This document shows positions 1 through 9,345 of a stretch of DNA of 64,000 nt, piece by piece; positions within the stretch are counted from its first letter, which is position 1, and every line of letters starts with the position of its first letter. Location of the stretch: positions 1-64,000 of the forward strand of contig NZ_BAABHF010000010.1 of the NCBI RefSeq assembly GCF_039541955.1, in the 5' to 3' direction. The DNA comes from Actinoallomurus oryzae (GTDB lineage Bacteria; Actinomycetota; Actinomycetes; Streptosporangiales; Streptosporangiaceae). A program made the position numbers and the translations under genes. The notes under the pieces are model-generated. The model saw only the letters and a program-made list of their open reading frames with translations. It was not told the DNA's origin and did not search any database.

Positions 1-1019
1 GGGCGCTCGGGCTCGTGGGAGGGGCTGCGCCTGCGCCCCGTGCCGTGCGGCGTGCCGGACGGGGACGGGCCGGCGCCTCCGCCGGCGCGCTCGCCCTCGG
101 CGCTCACGGCGGGCCGCTCGCGCTGCTCGCCGCCGTCGCCGGGCTCCGGGGACGCGTCGTCGGCCGGACGGCCCGCCGGCGCGGGGTAGCCGCGTACGCG
201 CTGTGGCGCCGGATCGCGCCGCACCTTCTCCGGCCGGGTCGCGCGCGGGTCATCGGAGTCGAGCCGGGTGGCGTTCGGGTCGCCGCCGGCCGGCATGCGG
301 GGATTGTCGGTGCGCGTCGCGTTCGGATCGTCCACGCGCGTCGCCCAGGGGTCGCCGGCGCCGGGCCGGCTCCACGGCCCGCCCGGACGGCGGGATCCGC
401 GCCCCGGCGTGGCCGGCGGAACCGTGGCGGTCCCTTCTGCCGGTGTCGGCCGCAGGCTCGGACGCTGGGCGGGCGCCGGGGCCGCGGCACGCCCGGACGG
501 CACTTCGGCGCGCGTCGCGGGCGCCGGACGGGCCGGGGCGGCGGCGTCGTGCAGCGGTGGGGCGCTCCGCCCGGAGGACGCCACGGCGTCTGGGGCCGGC
601 CGTGCGCTCCGCCCGGACTGCCCGCCGGTGTGCACCCGGCCGGACACCCCGCGGTGCCGCAGCCAGACCCGCCCGACGATGGCGACCTCGTCCGGCTCGC
701 GGATCGGCGTCAGCCGTGCCCAGGTCTTGGCCTCGGTGAGATAGCGGATCTGGGAGATCATCAGCTCGGTCAGCCGCTTGCCCTCGATGACCGGCCGCGT
801 CGCGAGGTACGTCAGGACACCGGGCGGCACGATGTACACCACGTGCCAGGGCGTGTGGAACGGCACCTGGAGAAGCTGAAGCAGGACGATCCACGGCACG
901 AATATGCCGAAGAAGACACCGATCTGCACCAACGGCAGCGGCATCGGCAGCCTGAGATCATAAAGCTTGTAGAGCCGCTTTTCGATGCGCCAGATATTGG
1001 TGTACGTGGGCAGATCCAC
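1..1019 (-). CDS. TcpE-like conjugation-type membrane protein, 3' end outside window
   Basis: Reading leftward from GTG at 1019 (AGGGGAG about 10 bases upstream) the frame stays open to base 1, so the C-terminus is missing. The first ~110 residues resemble the TcpE/PrgI-type membrane subunit of conjugative elements: a short amphipathic start (LPTYTNIWRIEKRLYKLYD), then two closely spaced membrane helices (about 33-50 and 58-75) and a basic cytoplasmic stretch. After residue ~130 the protein becomes a long Pro/Ala/Arg-rich tail with degenerate repeats of the form DDPNATR-D, which is not part of the core family. The gene lies downstream of TcpC- and TcpD-like genes on the same strand, which supports the call. 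A VirB4-type ATPase is expected beyond the left edge. Assignment is by motif and context, not by database search. Confidence 0.6.
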   Translation of the reverse strand, partial: MDLPTYTNIWRIEKRLYKLYDLRLPMPLPLVQIGVFFGIFVPWIVLLQLLQVPFHTPWHVVYIVPPGVLTYLATRPVIEGKRLTELMISQIRYLTEAKTWARLTPIREPDEVAIVGRVWLRHRGVSGRVHTGGQSGRSARPAPDAVASSGRSAPPLHDAAAPARPAPATRAEVPSGRAAAPAPAQRPSLRPTPAEGTATVPPATPGRGSRRPGGPWSRPGAGDPWATRVDDPNATRTDNPRMPAGGDPNATRLDSDDPRATRPEKVRRDPAPQRVRGYPAPAGRPADDASPEPGDGGEQRERPAVSAEGERAGGGAGPSPSGTPHGTGRRRSPSHEPER

Positions 1020-1079
1020 GCGGGCCCCACTCCCCTAACTGGAACCGACCATATTCAGACTACTCGGCAGTTTCGTTTA

Positions 1080-1364
1080 TCAGGATATGCTTACTCCAAG
1101 CGCCTTGGCGATCGCTTTTGCCGTCGTCTCGATGATATTCGGTACGTAGAAGATCACTCCAATGCCGATGGCCAGAATGATGAACTGAACGAACCGCGTG
1201 ATCTCTCGCGTGAAAAGAAAGAAGATCGCGACGATCGAGACGATGACCAGGAACAGCGGCCCGAAGATCTGACGAAGCCATTTCGCGAGATCATCGGTGT
1301 TCAGGCCATTGGCGGGCTCCGCGATCTCGTGGTGCGGGAGCATCGCCAACATATGCTGAATCAT
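1080..1364 (-). CDS. Small TcpD-like membrane protein of the conjugation-type cluster
   Basis: A 94-residue protein. Residues 1-30 are polar (MIQHMLAMLPHHEIAEPANG), followed by two strongly hydrophobic helices at roughly 34-51 and 57-75 and a short helical tail. A GGAAGG sequence sits about 9 bases before the ATG. Its size, two-helix architecture and position between the TcpC-like and TcpE-like genes suit the TcpD or PrgH-like small subunit of conjugation channels, but nothing in its sequence is diagnostic. Its DNA is visibly less GC-rich than the neighbouring backbone genes, consistent with an element-derived gene. It could equally be an unrelated small inner-membrane protein. Confidence 0.55.
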   Translation of the reverse strand: MIQHMLAMLPHHEIAEPANGLNTDDLAKWLRQIFGPLFLVIVSIVAIFFLFTREITRFVQFIILAIGIGVIFYVPNIIETTAKAIAKALGVSIS

Positions 1365-1425
1365 CGACCTAGCCTTCCTCGGTCGGGGAGTGAATCGTAG
1401 CTTCCGGATGAGACCGGCCGGTTCC

Positions 1426-2433
1426 TCATGACGCGGCCGGCAGTGTAGAACCCCGAATGTCCGTTACGTACCAATTGCCGTCTTTTTTCACCATCGTGAG
1501 CTGATAGGTCTGCTCGAGCGAGCCACCCGTGGTCTTGGGCTGACCAGGAGGGACCTGCCAGATCACGGTCGCGTTGACCGTCCGCGCGTTGGCGTCGCCC
1601 TGCGGCGCGTCGACCTCTTTCAGCGCGCCGAACGTGAGCACGTTGCCGAGTCCCGTCACCGGCGGGTCGGAGTAGCGCTGCAGCGAAGCGGTGTCGCCAC
1701 TCGCGTACGCCTTGAAGAACCCCGTGAGGGGCTCCTGCAACTCGGCCTCGAGCGCGGAATCGCGATCTTGGTTGGCCGCCGGCAACGCCGCCCTCGGCGG
1801 CGCCGGAAGCGTCGCGGGCCGGCCGGATATCGCCAGCGCGCCGTCCTTCGCGTAGACCGGGACGGCCAGCTGGAAGATTTTTCCGTTGGCCTGCACGAGC
1901 AGCGTCACGATCGCCCGGTTGGCGTCTTGAGCCTCGACCGAGGAGACGTGCGCCGACCGCAGCACCGACTTTCCGCTGTTGTTCCAGCCCAGTTGCGCGT
2001 CCACCCCGGGAGCGATGAATTGGGCGAGTTGCCGCTGCCGGTCCGCCGCCGTCGCCGGGTCGTAATTCAGATAGACATCGGCGAAGGACAGCGCATAGGA
2101 AGAGGCCTCTTCCTGCGGGAACGCCGGTTTTTGCGCCGAGGGGGCGGACGGCGCCGACGGCTTTGCCGTGAAGCGCTCGAACGGCGCCCTGACGCCGTTG
2201 ACCAGCACAACGATGATAAAGGCCCAGAGGATGACACGGCCGGCGTAGATCCACCACCGGCCGCCGGAGCCTCCCCAGCCGCCGCGGTCACCGCGACCGC
2301 CGCCGGACCCACCACGGGCCTTGCCCCGCCGCCCCTTGTCGTCTGGCTGATCCCAGGGGTCGGCGGGCGGGAATCCGCCCGGCGGGTAACCGGGCGTGCC
2401 GGCGTCTACAACGCCGGACGACCTGCGAGCCAT
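1426..2433 (-). CDS. TcpC-like conjugal transfer protein
   Basis: A 335-residue protein with a Gly/Pro/basic cytoplasmic N-terminus (1-58), one membrane helix at about 62-84 (WWIYAGRVILWAFIIVVLV) and an extracytoplasmic region that falls into two similar alpha/beta halves (about 105-215 and 225-335), each ending in a strand-rich segment. This is the layout of TcpC, the VirB8-like subunit with paired NTF2-like domains found in Gram-positive conjugative elements. It is the first gene of a minus-strand run with the TcpD-like and TcpE-like genes. In actinomycetes such clusters are often fixed on the chromosome, and the role may be secretion or envelope assembly rather than DNA transfer; that part is inference. 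Confidence 0.65.
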   Translation of the reverse strand: MARRSSGVVDAGTPGYPPGGFPPADPWDQPDDKGRRGKARGGSGGGRGDRGGWGGSGGRWWIYAGRVILWAFIIVVLVNGVRAPFERFTAKPSAPSAPSAQKPAFPQEEASSYALSFADVYLNYDPATAADRQRQLAQFIAPGVDAQLGWNNSGKSVLRSAHVSSVEAQDANRAIVTLLVQANGKIFQLAVPVYAKDGALAISGRPATLPAPPRAALPAANQDRDSALEAELQEPLTGFFKAYASGDTASLQRYSDPPVTGLGNVLTFGALKEVDAPQGDANARTVNATVIWQVPPGQPKTTGGSLEQTYQLTMVKKDGNWYVTDIRGSTLPAAS

Positions 2434-2623
2434 CGTCCCTCCGCTCGCGCCTGCCCAGCCGGATCGGCGCGCGTCTTATCCATCTACTGGTGTTCGATTT
2501 ACCACCTTAACCACGGCGGTCAATTGTTCCAGTGTCGAGCGGAGATGCACAGCCCCGGCACGCGGTTGTGGATAACTCCGTGTGACGGGCAGTATTACCG
2601 GAAGGCGAGGTTTGTCTCGCTTC

Positions 2624-3703
<1,080 letters not shown>

Positions 3704-3754
3704 GGACGGCGAGTCTACGGCCCTGCCGCGCCCAGACCGTCATCCGGCGGAGCG

Positions 3755-4426
3755 CTACCGGCCCGCCTGGTCAAGGTGCCGGGTGGCCTGCTCGGTGAGC
3801 GTCCGCACCACGGATGCCGGGTCCCGCGCGTTCCGCTCCTCGAAGCTCTCGAACTCCACCCTGAACACCTGGTTGCTCAGGCGCGTGTAGGACTCACAGC
3901 TCCCTGCCGAACCCTTGGAAGCGTTGCATGCCATGAAGCTCTCGTCGCCGCTCGACAGTGGAACGATCGTGACACCGGGCTCGTCGGCCTGTCGCCGCCT
4001 GACGCCGTACTGGTCCTCGGCGTCCTTGACGGTGGACCGGTCGAAGGTCTCCACGTACACGTGCACCCGCCCGGCGGTGTTCGTGCCGCTCGCCTCCCAC
4101 GTGCACGCGGCCCCCTCCAGGCCCGGTTCCGGGCCGGCGCCCGGCACGTACACCTGGATCTGCGCCTGACCGAGCAGCCAGCACCCTGCCGGGGCGTGTT
4201 CGAACCGGCCCTGCGACCTGGTGTGGTTCACGATGATCAGCACGACGCCGAGGACCACCACGACCAGGAACCCGGCGATCAGGAGGATCGCCAGCAGGCC
4301 CCCTCGCGACCTCCGTGGCGGGGCACCGGGCATGGCCGGGCGGGGAGGGTGCCCAGGCGGACCGGGGTACGGCGGGCCCGGATGCGACGGTCCCTGGTAG
4401 GGACCCGGACTGTACGGTGGTTGCAC
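3755..4426 (-). CDS. Single-pass membrane protein with proline-rich N-terminus, unknown function
   Basis: A 223-residue protein from a GTG start with AAAGGGAA upstream. Residues 1-42 are a Pro/Gly/Tyr-rich cytoplasmic tail; a membrane helix follows at ~44-66 (GGLLAILLIAGFLVVVVLGVVL); the rest is an extracytoplasmic domain with four cysteines (CWLL, ACTW, MACN, SCES) that could form two disulfides. The domain resembles small actinobacterial envelope proteins of the DUF3558 kind in size and Cys use, but I do not recognise the family. It lies 51 bases downstream of ychF on the same strand and may be cotranscribed. Confidence 0.75.
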   Translation of the reverse strand: MQPPYSPGPYQGPSHPGPPYPGPPGHPPRPAMPGAPPRRSRGGLLAILLIAGFLVVVVLGVVLIIVNHTRSQGRFEHAPAGCWLLGQAQIQVYVPGAGPEPGLEGAACTWEASGTNTAGRVHVYVETFDRSTVKDAEDQYGVRRRQADEPGVTIVPLSSGDESFMACNASKGSAGSCESYTRLSNQVFRVEFESFEERNARDPASVVRTLTEQATRHLDQAGR

Positions 4427-4564
4427 GAATGTTCCCTTTGGTCATCAGACGCACCGGAGCGTAGCGGACGAATTCTTGGTCCGTGAGTGAGAGTTCCGCC
4501 CGCAGTGGCGCCCTCACCCGCGCGTCGGGCCGACTTTGCCCGGCCGCTTTGTCACGATGCGGAG

Positions 4565-5779
4565 ATGGACGTTCTGCTCGGTCTGGTCGTCGGTCTCATC
4601 GTCGGTGCCGTCGCGGGCGTGGCCTGGGCCCGGAGCCGTACGGCGGTGCTCACGGCGCGGGCCGAGGCCGCCGAGGAGAAGGTCGCCTACGTCGAGGAGC
4701 GCCTCACCGAACGCTTCCAGGCGCTGTCGGCGCAGGCCCTGGACGCCAGCAACCAGCGCTTCCTGGAGCTGGCCGGCACCCGCCTGGCCACCGCGAACGC
4801 CGAGGCGGCCGGCGAGCTCGACAAGCGCATCGCCCCTCTGAAGGACACGCTCGGCCGGGTCGAGGCGCAGCTGCGCGAGGTCGAGACCGGCCGCCGGGAG
4901 TCGCACGCGATGCTGGCCAAGCAGGTGGAGTTCGTCCGGCAGAGCTCCGACCAGCTCCGCCGGGAGACCCAGACCCTCGTACGGGCGCTCCAGCGGCCCG
5001 AGGCGCGTGGCCGGTGGGGCGAGCTCCAGCTGCGGCGCGTGGTGGAGATCTCCGGCATGACGCGCCACTGCGACTTCGACGAGCAGGCCACGGCCGGGAG
5101 CGGGGTCCGCCCCGACATGGTCGTACGCCTCGCGGGCGGCAAGAACATCGTCGTCGACTCCAAGGTGTCCCTCGCGGCGTACCTGGAGGCGGCCGACGCC
5201 GACGAGCCCGGTGTGTGGAAGGCGCGCCTCGACGCGCACGCCCGGCACCTGCGCGACCACGTGGACCGGCTGGCGGCCAAGTCGTACTGGCGCTCATTCA
5301 GCCCCGCACCGGAGTTCGTGGTGCTGTTCGTGCCGGGAGAGGCGTTCCTGGCGCCGGCGCTGGACCGCGACCCCGGACTGCTGGAGTACGCGATGCGCCG
5401 CCGGGTGCACATCGCCACCCCGACCACGCTCGTCACCATGCTGCGGACGGCGCACTACGCGTGGCAGCAGGAGGCGCTGTCGGAGAACGCCCGCGCCGTG
5501 TTCGAACTCGGCCGGGAGCTGTACGAGCGGCTCGGCACGCTGGGCCGCCACGTCGACCAGCTCGGCAAGTCGCTGACGAACGCGGTCGTCGCCTACAACC
5601 GCACCGTCGGGTCGCTGGAGAGCCGGGTCCTGGTCACCGCGCGGCGGCTGAACGAGCTCGGCGTGACCGACGACGAGCTCGACCCACCCGCCCAGGTCGG
5701 CGAACCGGCCCGCTCGCTGTCCGCCGCCGAACTCGCCGACGACGCGGACGAGAACCGCCAGATCCGTCTGCTTCCCTGA
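4565..5779 (+). CDS. rmuC: DNA recombination protein RmuC homologue
   Basis: From the ATG at 4565 the protein has 404 residues. It begins with a hydrophobic helix (MDVLLGLVVGLIVGAVAGVAWA), then a coiled coil (~25-150) and the RmuC catalytic core with the conserved block NIVVDSKVSLAAYLEA and FVPGEAFLAPAL. RmuC proteins carry a restriction-endonuclease-like fold and limit recombination at inverted repeats. An in-frame start at 4487 would add 26 Arg/Ala-rich residues and is less likely, because family members begin with the membrane helix. The gene is divergent from the membrane protein at 3755-4426. Confidence 0.93.
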   Translation: MDVLLGLVVGLIVGAVAGVAWARSRTAVLTARAEAAEEKVAYVEERLTERFQALSAQALDASNQRFLELAGTRLATANAEAAGELDKRIAPLKDTLGRVEAQLREVETGRRESHAMLAKQVEFVRQSSDQLRRETQTLVRALQRPEARGRWGELQLRRVVEISGMTRHCDFDEQATAGSGVRPDMVVRLAGGKNIVVDSKVSLAAYLEAADADEPGVWKARLDAHARHLRDHVDRLAAKSYWRSFSPAPEFVVLFVPGEAFLAPALDRDPGLLEYAMRRRVHIATPTTLVTMLRTAHYAWQQEALSENARAVFELGRELYERLGTLGRHVDQLGKSLTNAVVAYNRTVGSLESRVLVTARRLNELGVTDDELDPPAQVGEPARSLSAAELADDADENRQIRLLP

Positions 5780-5891
5780 TGCCGGTAACGTCGTGTCGCG
5801 GGACGTGACCCCCCGAAGCGGGTTACCGTACGCTCAGGCAGGCTCGACTCTGGGACGGCTGGTGGCAACGGACACGCGCGGAGGCCCGAAG

Positions 5892-6440
5892 GTGGCATCT
5901 CCTCCCCCGGGAGGGAAGCGCCGGCGGCGCCCGCCCTCCGGCCCGGCCATCACCCTGACCGGCCGGGGCGGCATCGTCGTCGTGTTCGCCGCGACCCTGC
6001 TCGGCGCGGTCTTCGGCGGGCTGCTGGGCCTGCACGGGGCGCAGGGGTTCCTGTTCGTGCTCGGCTGCCTGCTGGCGGTGCTGACCACCCGCCGTACGGA
6101 TCTGCTCGTCCTCGTGGTCAGCCCACCGCTGATCTTCTTCTTCGTCTCGCTGCTCGGCGCGGCCGTCGGCTCGTTCGGGGAGCGCTCGTTCGTGGTCAGC
6201 ATGCTGCTGACCCTGATCACGACGTTGACGTCGAACGTGCCGTGGCTGTTCGTCGGCGCGCTGCTCGTGGTGCTGATCGCCGTTCCGCGCGGGCTCCCGG
6301 CGAACCTGCGGGAGCTGCGCGCGAGCATCGCCGAGGACAACCCCTTCCGCGGCCGCACGTCGCTGCGCGGCCGCAAGGACGATGACGACGACCCGGTGCG
6401 CTGGGACGAGCCTCCGGCCCCGGGCGCGTCCTCCGAGTAG
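5892..6440 (+). CDS. DUF6542-type multipass membrane protein
   Basis: I chose the GTG at 5892 because GGAGG lies 7 bases upstream; in-frame GTGs at 5862 and 5793 would extend the N-terminus by 10 or 33 residues. The protein (182 residues) has a basic Pro/Arg-rich start, four hydrophobic segments (around ITLTGRGGIVVVFAATLLG, FLFVLGCLLAVL, LLVLVVSPPLIFFFVSLLG and NVPWLFVGALLVVLIAV) and an acidic, charged tail. Topology and location between ychF/rmuC and ispH match the DUF6542 gene known beside ispH in actinobacteria. Function is unknown. It converges on ispH with a 14-base gap. Confidence 0.75.
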   Translation: MASPPPGGKRRRRPPSGPAITLTGRGGIVVVFAATLLGAVFGGLLGLHGAQGFLFVLGCLLAVLTTRRTDLLVLVVSPPLIFFFVSLLGAAVGSFGERSFVVSMLLTLITTLTSNVPWLFVGALLVVLIAVPRGLPANLRELRASIAEDNPFRGRTSLRGRKDDDDDPVRWDEPPAPGASSE

Positions 6441-6454
6441 GCCTGGCCGGGAGC

Positions 6455-7402
6455 TCAGGCGGAGCGCAGGTCGCGGCGGAGTTCGTGGGGCAGGGCGAAG
6501 ACCATGCGTTCGCGGACGGACTCGACCTCTTCGACCGTGTCGAAGCCATGGGCCGCGAGGTGCTGGAGAACGCCGTCCACGAGCTCCTCCGGCACCGAGG
6601 CGCCGCTCGTCACGCCGACCGTCGTCACGCCCTCCAGCCATGCCGGGTCGATCTGGTCGGCGTAGTCGACCAGGTACGACGCGTCGGCGCCGTGGTCCTT
6701 GGCGACCTCGACCAGGCGCTTGGAGTTGGAGGAGTTCTGGGAGCCGACCACGATGACCAGCTCGGACCGGGCGGCGATCTCCTTGACCGCGACCTGACGG
6801 TTCTGCGTGGCGTAGCAGATGTCGTCCGACGGCGGGTCGATCAGCTTGGGGAACCGGGCGCGCAGGGCCTCGACGGTCGCGGTGGTCTCGTCCACGGACA
6901 ACGTGGTCTGGGAGAGCCACACGACCTTCTCCGGATCGCGGACCGTGATGCGGGCCACGTCGTCCGGCCCGTCGACCAGTTGGACGTGCTCGGGGGCCTC
7001 GCCGCTGGTGCCGATGACCTCCTCGTGGCCCTCGTGGCCGATGAGGAGGATGTCGTAGTCGTCGCTCGCGAACCTCCGGGCCTCCTTGTGCACCTTGGTG
7101 ACCAGCGGGCAGGTCGCGTCGATCGTGCGGAGGCTCAGACCGGCGGCCTCGTCGTGGACGACCGGAGCGACGCCGTGGGCGGAGAAGACCACGATGGCGC
7201 CCTCGGGGACCTCCTCGGTCTCATCCACGAAGATCGCCCCCCGCTCCTCGAGGGTCTTGACCACGTGGACGTTGTGCACGATCTGCTTGCGCACGTAGAT
7301 GGGGGCGCCGTAGCGCTCGAGCGCCAGCTCGACCGTCTGGACGGCACGGTCGACGCCCGCACAGTAACCACGCGGCTTGGCCAGGAGAACGCGACGAGTC
7401 AT
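6455..7402 (-). CDS. ispH: 4-hydroxy-3-methylbut-2-enyl diphosphate reductase
   Basis: A 315-residue protein from ATG 7402 (an ATG at 7411 adds three residues). It catalyses the last step of the MEP pathway, reducing HMBPP to IPP and DMAPP. The three cysteines that hold the iron-sulfur cluster are all present: Cys14 in RGYCAGVDRA, Cys98 in DATCPLVTKVH and Cys196 in DDICYATQNRQ. The HGVAP and IGHEGHEEVIGT motifs are intact. Longer starts up to 7558 run through the promoter region of the divergent gene at 7562 and lack family support. It supplies isoprenoid precursors used by the prenyltransferase at 34600. Confidence 0.97.
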   Translation of the reverse strand: MTRRVLLAKPRGYCAGVDRAVQTVELALERYGAPIYVRKQIVHNVHVVKTLEERGAIFVDETEEVPEGAIVVFSAHGVAPVVHDEAAGLSLRTIDATCPLVTKVHKEARRFASDDYDILLIGHEGHEEVIGTSGEAPEHVQLVDGPDDVARITVRDPEKVVWLSQTTLSVDETTATVEALRARFPKLIDPPSDDICYATQNRQVAVKEIAARSELVIVVGSQNSSNSKRLVEVAKDHGADASYLVDYADQIDPAWLEGVTTVGVTSGASVPEELVDGVLQHLAAHGFDTVEEVESVRERMVFALPHELRRDLRSA

Positions 7403-7561
7403 AGGCACCATGGTAGGCGGCCTCGCGGTGCGCGATCCGACCACGGAGAAACCGGCCACGGCGCGTGAACGTCGCGACACCGTAGGGCAGAGTGTTCGTA
7501 GACACAACGTCGGGTACCGGCCGGTCCGTTTGTACCGGGCTGGAGAGAGCAGAAACAAACG

Positions 7562-8320
7562 ATGACACGATCACCACGCCACCTCAGGGAACAGGTCAAG
7601 GACACCGTCAGCGAGCTGCCGATCCAGGCCGCCCGGTTGGCGGTCATGGGGGTCGGGCGGGCTCTGCTGCTCACCGACCGCCTGCGCAAGGACTACCGCG
7701 AGGCGCGCGAGTCCGGGCTGAGCCCCGTGCTGGGCCGGCTGAAGAACGACGCCGAGAACTTCACCGGAATGGTCGTCGGCAAGGTCGCCGGCAACGGCAG
7801 GGCCCCGACGCCGCCGAAGGGCCGCGCGGCCGACGACTCGGAGATCTCCGTCGGCAAGCCGAAGCCGTCCGCGACCACGCGCCCGGCCACGCCGCCTCGG
7901 CGGCCCGCCGAGCGCGCGAAGCCGGCCGCGGCGCCCCCGGCCCGGCCCTCGGCCGCCTCCCGGCCCAAGCCCGCGACGGCGAAGCCCACGGCCGCCAAGC
8001 CGGCGACCGCCAAGCCCTCGCCGAAACCGGCGCCGAAGCCCTCGCCGAAGCCGGCCGCCAAGGCCAGGCCCGCCGCGGCGGAGAAGGCCAAGCAGGCTGA
8101 GACGAAGGCCGCGCGGCCGAAGGCGCGCGCCAAGACGGCCGCGAACCTGCCGATCTCGGGGTACGACGAGGCGACGCTCGCCTCCGTACGCGCCCGGCTG
8201 CGGGGCCTGGACGCCAAGCAGGTCGACGAGCTGCGCGACTACGAGCGGGCGCACGCGGCGCGCGCCGACTTCCTGCGCATGTACGAGAACCGCATCGCCA
8301 AGCTGCGCGGCGGCCACTGA
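7562..8320 (+). CDS. Rv1109c-like protein with a histone H1-like Lys/Ala/Pro domain
   Basis: A 252-residue protein in three parts. Residues 1-75 form an amphipathic helical region (MTRSPRHLREQVKDTVSELP onward). Residues ~80-195 are a low-complexity Lys/Ala/Pro domain with PKPAPKPSPKP-type repeats like eukaryotic H1 tails. The last ~55 residues are a compact helical domain (YDEATLASVRARLRGLDAKQVDELRDYERAHAARADF, discontinuous reading). The position, divergent from ispH and upstream of xseA, is that of Rv1109c, whose relatives carry the database name lipid droplet-associated protein. The basic middle suggests binding to a polyanion such as nucleic acid or an anionic membrane; that is inference. 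No strong ribosome site is visible. Confidence 0.8.
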   Translation: MTRSPRHLREQVKDTVSELPIQAARLAVMGVGRALLLTDRLRKDYREARESGLSPVLGRLKNDAENFTGMVVGKVAGNGRAPTPPKGRAADDSEISVGKPKPSATTRPATPPRRPAERAKPAAAPPARPSAASRPKPATAKPTAAKPATAKPSPKPAPKPSPKPAAKARPAAAEKAKQAETKAARPKARAKTAANLPISGYDEATLASVRARLRGLDAKQVDELRDYERAHAARADFLRMYENRIAKLRGGH

Positions 8321-8437
8321 CCGAGGCCGCCCGGGACCGCCGCGCGCCCGTACGGGCCCGGCGGCGCTGACGTGTACGCCGGTGCCGGGGGAAGGCGTGG
8401 TTCCCCGGCATCGGAACGGCGCGGACGAAGGCCGCGC

Positions 8438-8635
8438 CTACACGACCACGTGTCCGACCGTGGCGCGGTGTGCGGGGGACGCTCCCCCGTCGGGAAGAAG
8501 CTCACCGGTGTCGTCGAAAATGATCACACCGTTGCACAACAGTCCCCACCCCTGTTCCGGGTGGTAGGCGACCAGCTTGGCCGCGTCGTGGTCCGGCGCC
8601 TCCGCGGATGGGCAGAACGGCTGGTGCTCACACAC
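8438..8635 (-). CDS. DUF5999-like mini-protein
   Basis: A 65-residue protein from GTG at 8635 with GGGGGTG upstream. It begins CEHQPFCPSAEAPDHDAAKL and continues YHPEQGWGLLCNGVIIFDDTGELLPDG, which is the pattern of the short DUF5999 proteins of streptomycetes and relatives: a conserved CxHQPxCPSA start, then PEQGWSLLCNGVV. The three cysteines could bind metal. The reading frame is open further upstream to 8767, but that extension is low-complexity and contains no family signature. Function is unknown. It lies just downstream, on the same strand, of the MarR regulator at 8764-9186 and may share its transcript. Confidence 0.8.
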   Translation of the reverse strand: MCEHQPFCPSAEAPDHDAAKLVAYHPEQGWGLLCNGVIIFDDTGELLPDGGASPAHRATVGHVVV

Positions 8636-8763
8636 AGGACTCACACCCCCTGAAGAACCTGCTGTCGCCTGGCCCCGCACACCAGCATGGCCCGTGCCCG
8701 CGGGAAAGGCATCGGGACAACTACGTAGACGAATACCCGTACCCGTACCAGTCCAGGTCCCTG

Positions 8764-9186
8764 TCACGAGCCGGCGAACAGCTTCTCCAACGCCGGCAAC
8801 GCGGCCTCGATGGAGGCCCGCTCGGCGTCGTTCAGCAGTGTCATACGCCCCGCCAGAAAGGTGATCCGCTGTTCGCGGCCCTGCTGAAGCCGTTGGCGTC
8901 CCAGAGGGGTGAGCTCGGCGGTGACCACCCGTGCGTCGTCGGCCTCGCGTCCCCGGGTGACCAGCCCGTCGCGGGCGAGGCGGCCGATCTGCCGTGTCAT
9001 GGTCGGCAGCCGTACACCGTGCTCCGCGGCAAGGTCGGACATCCGGCGTGAGCCACCCTCCAGCGAGCCCATCACGAACATCTGCTGTGTCGTGACGGCC
9101 TGGCCGGCGTTCGCGCGACGGAGCATGAGCACGAGGTCGCGGATCTGCCGGTTGAATCGTTCGGCGAGCGCACGGGGATCGGACAT
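8764..9186 (-). CDS. MarR-family transcriptional regulator
   Basis: A 140-residue winged-helix repressor. The start at 9186 is fixed by GGAGGAAAGGTC directly before ATG; an in-frame ATG at 9204 is inside that leader. The recognition helix region is MSDLAAEHGVRLPTMTRQIGRLARDGLVTRG, followed by the wing DARVVTAELTPLGRQRL, both typical for MarR. No effector-binding cysteine is obvious. The neighbouring xseA is divergent with a 159-base gap, so autoregulation from that gap is likely, but the target genes are not evident. Confidence 0.92.
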   Translation of the reverse strand: MSDPRALAERFNRQIRDLVLMLRRANAGQAVTTQQMFVMGSLEGGSRRMSDLAAEHGVRLPTMTRQIGRLARDGLVTRGREADDARVVTAELTPLGRQRLQQGREQRITFLAGRMTLLNDAERASIEAALPALEKLFAGS

Positions 9187-9345
9187 GACCTTTCCTCCTT
9201 CCACGCTAGCAGAGAGCCCCGTTCAGCTGGGGTGATTACGCAGTGTGGGGCGTACCGCACGCTCCGTCCAGCCCGGCTCGCCAGAACCACCAGGCTCGTT
9301 GCCTCCCGGCCGCGCACCGTCCCCGTGGGCCGTTAGGCTGCGCGC

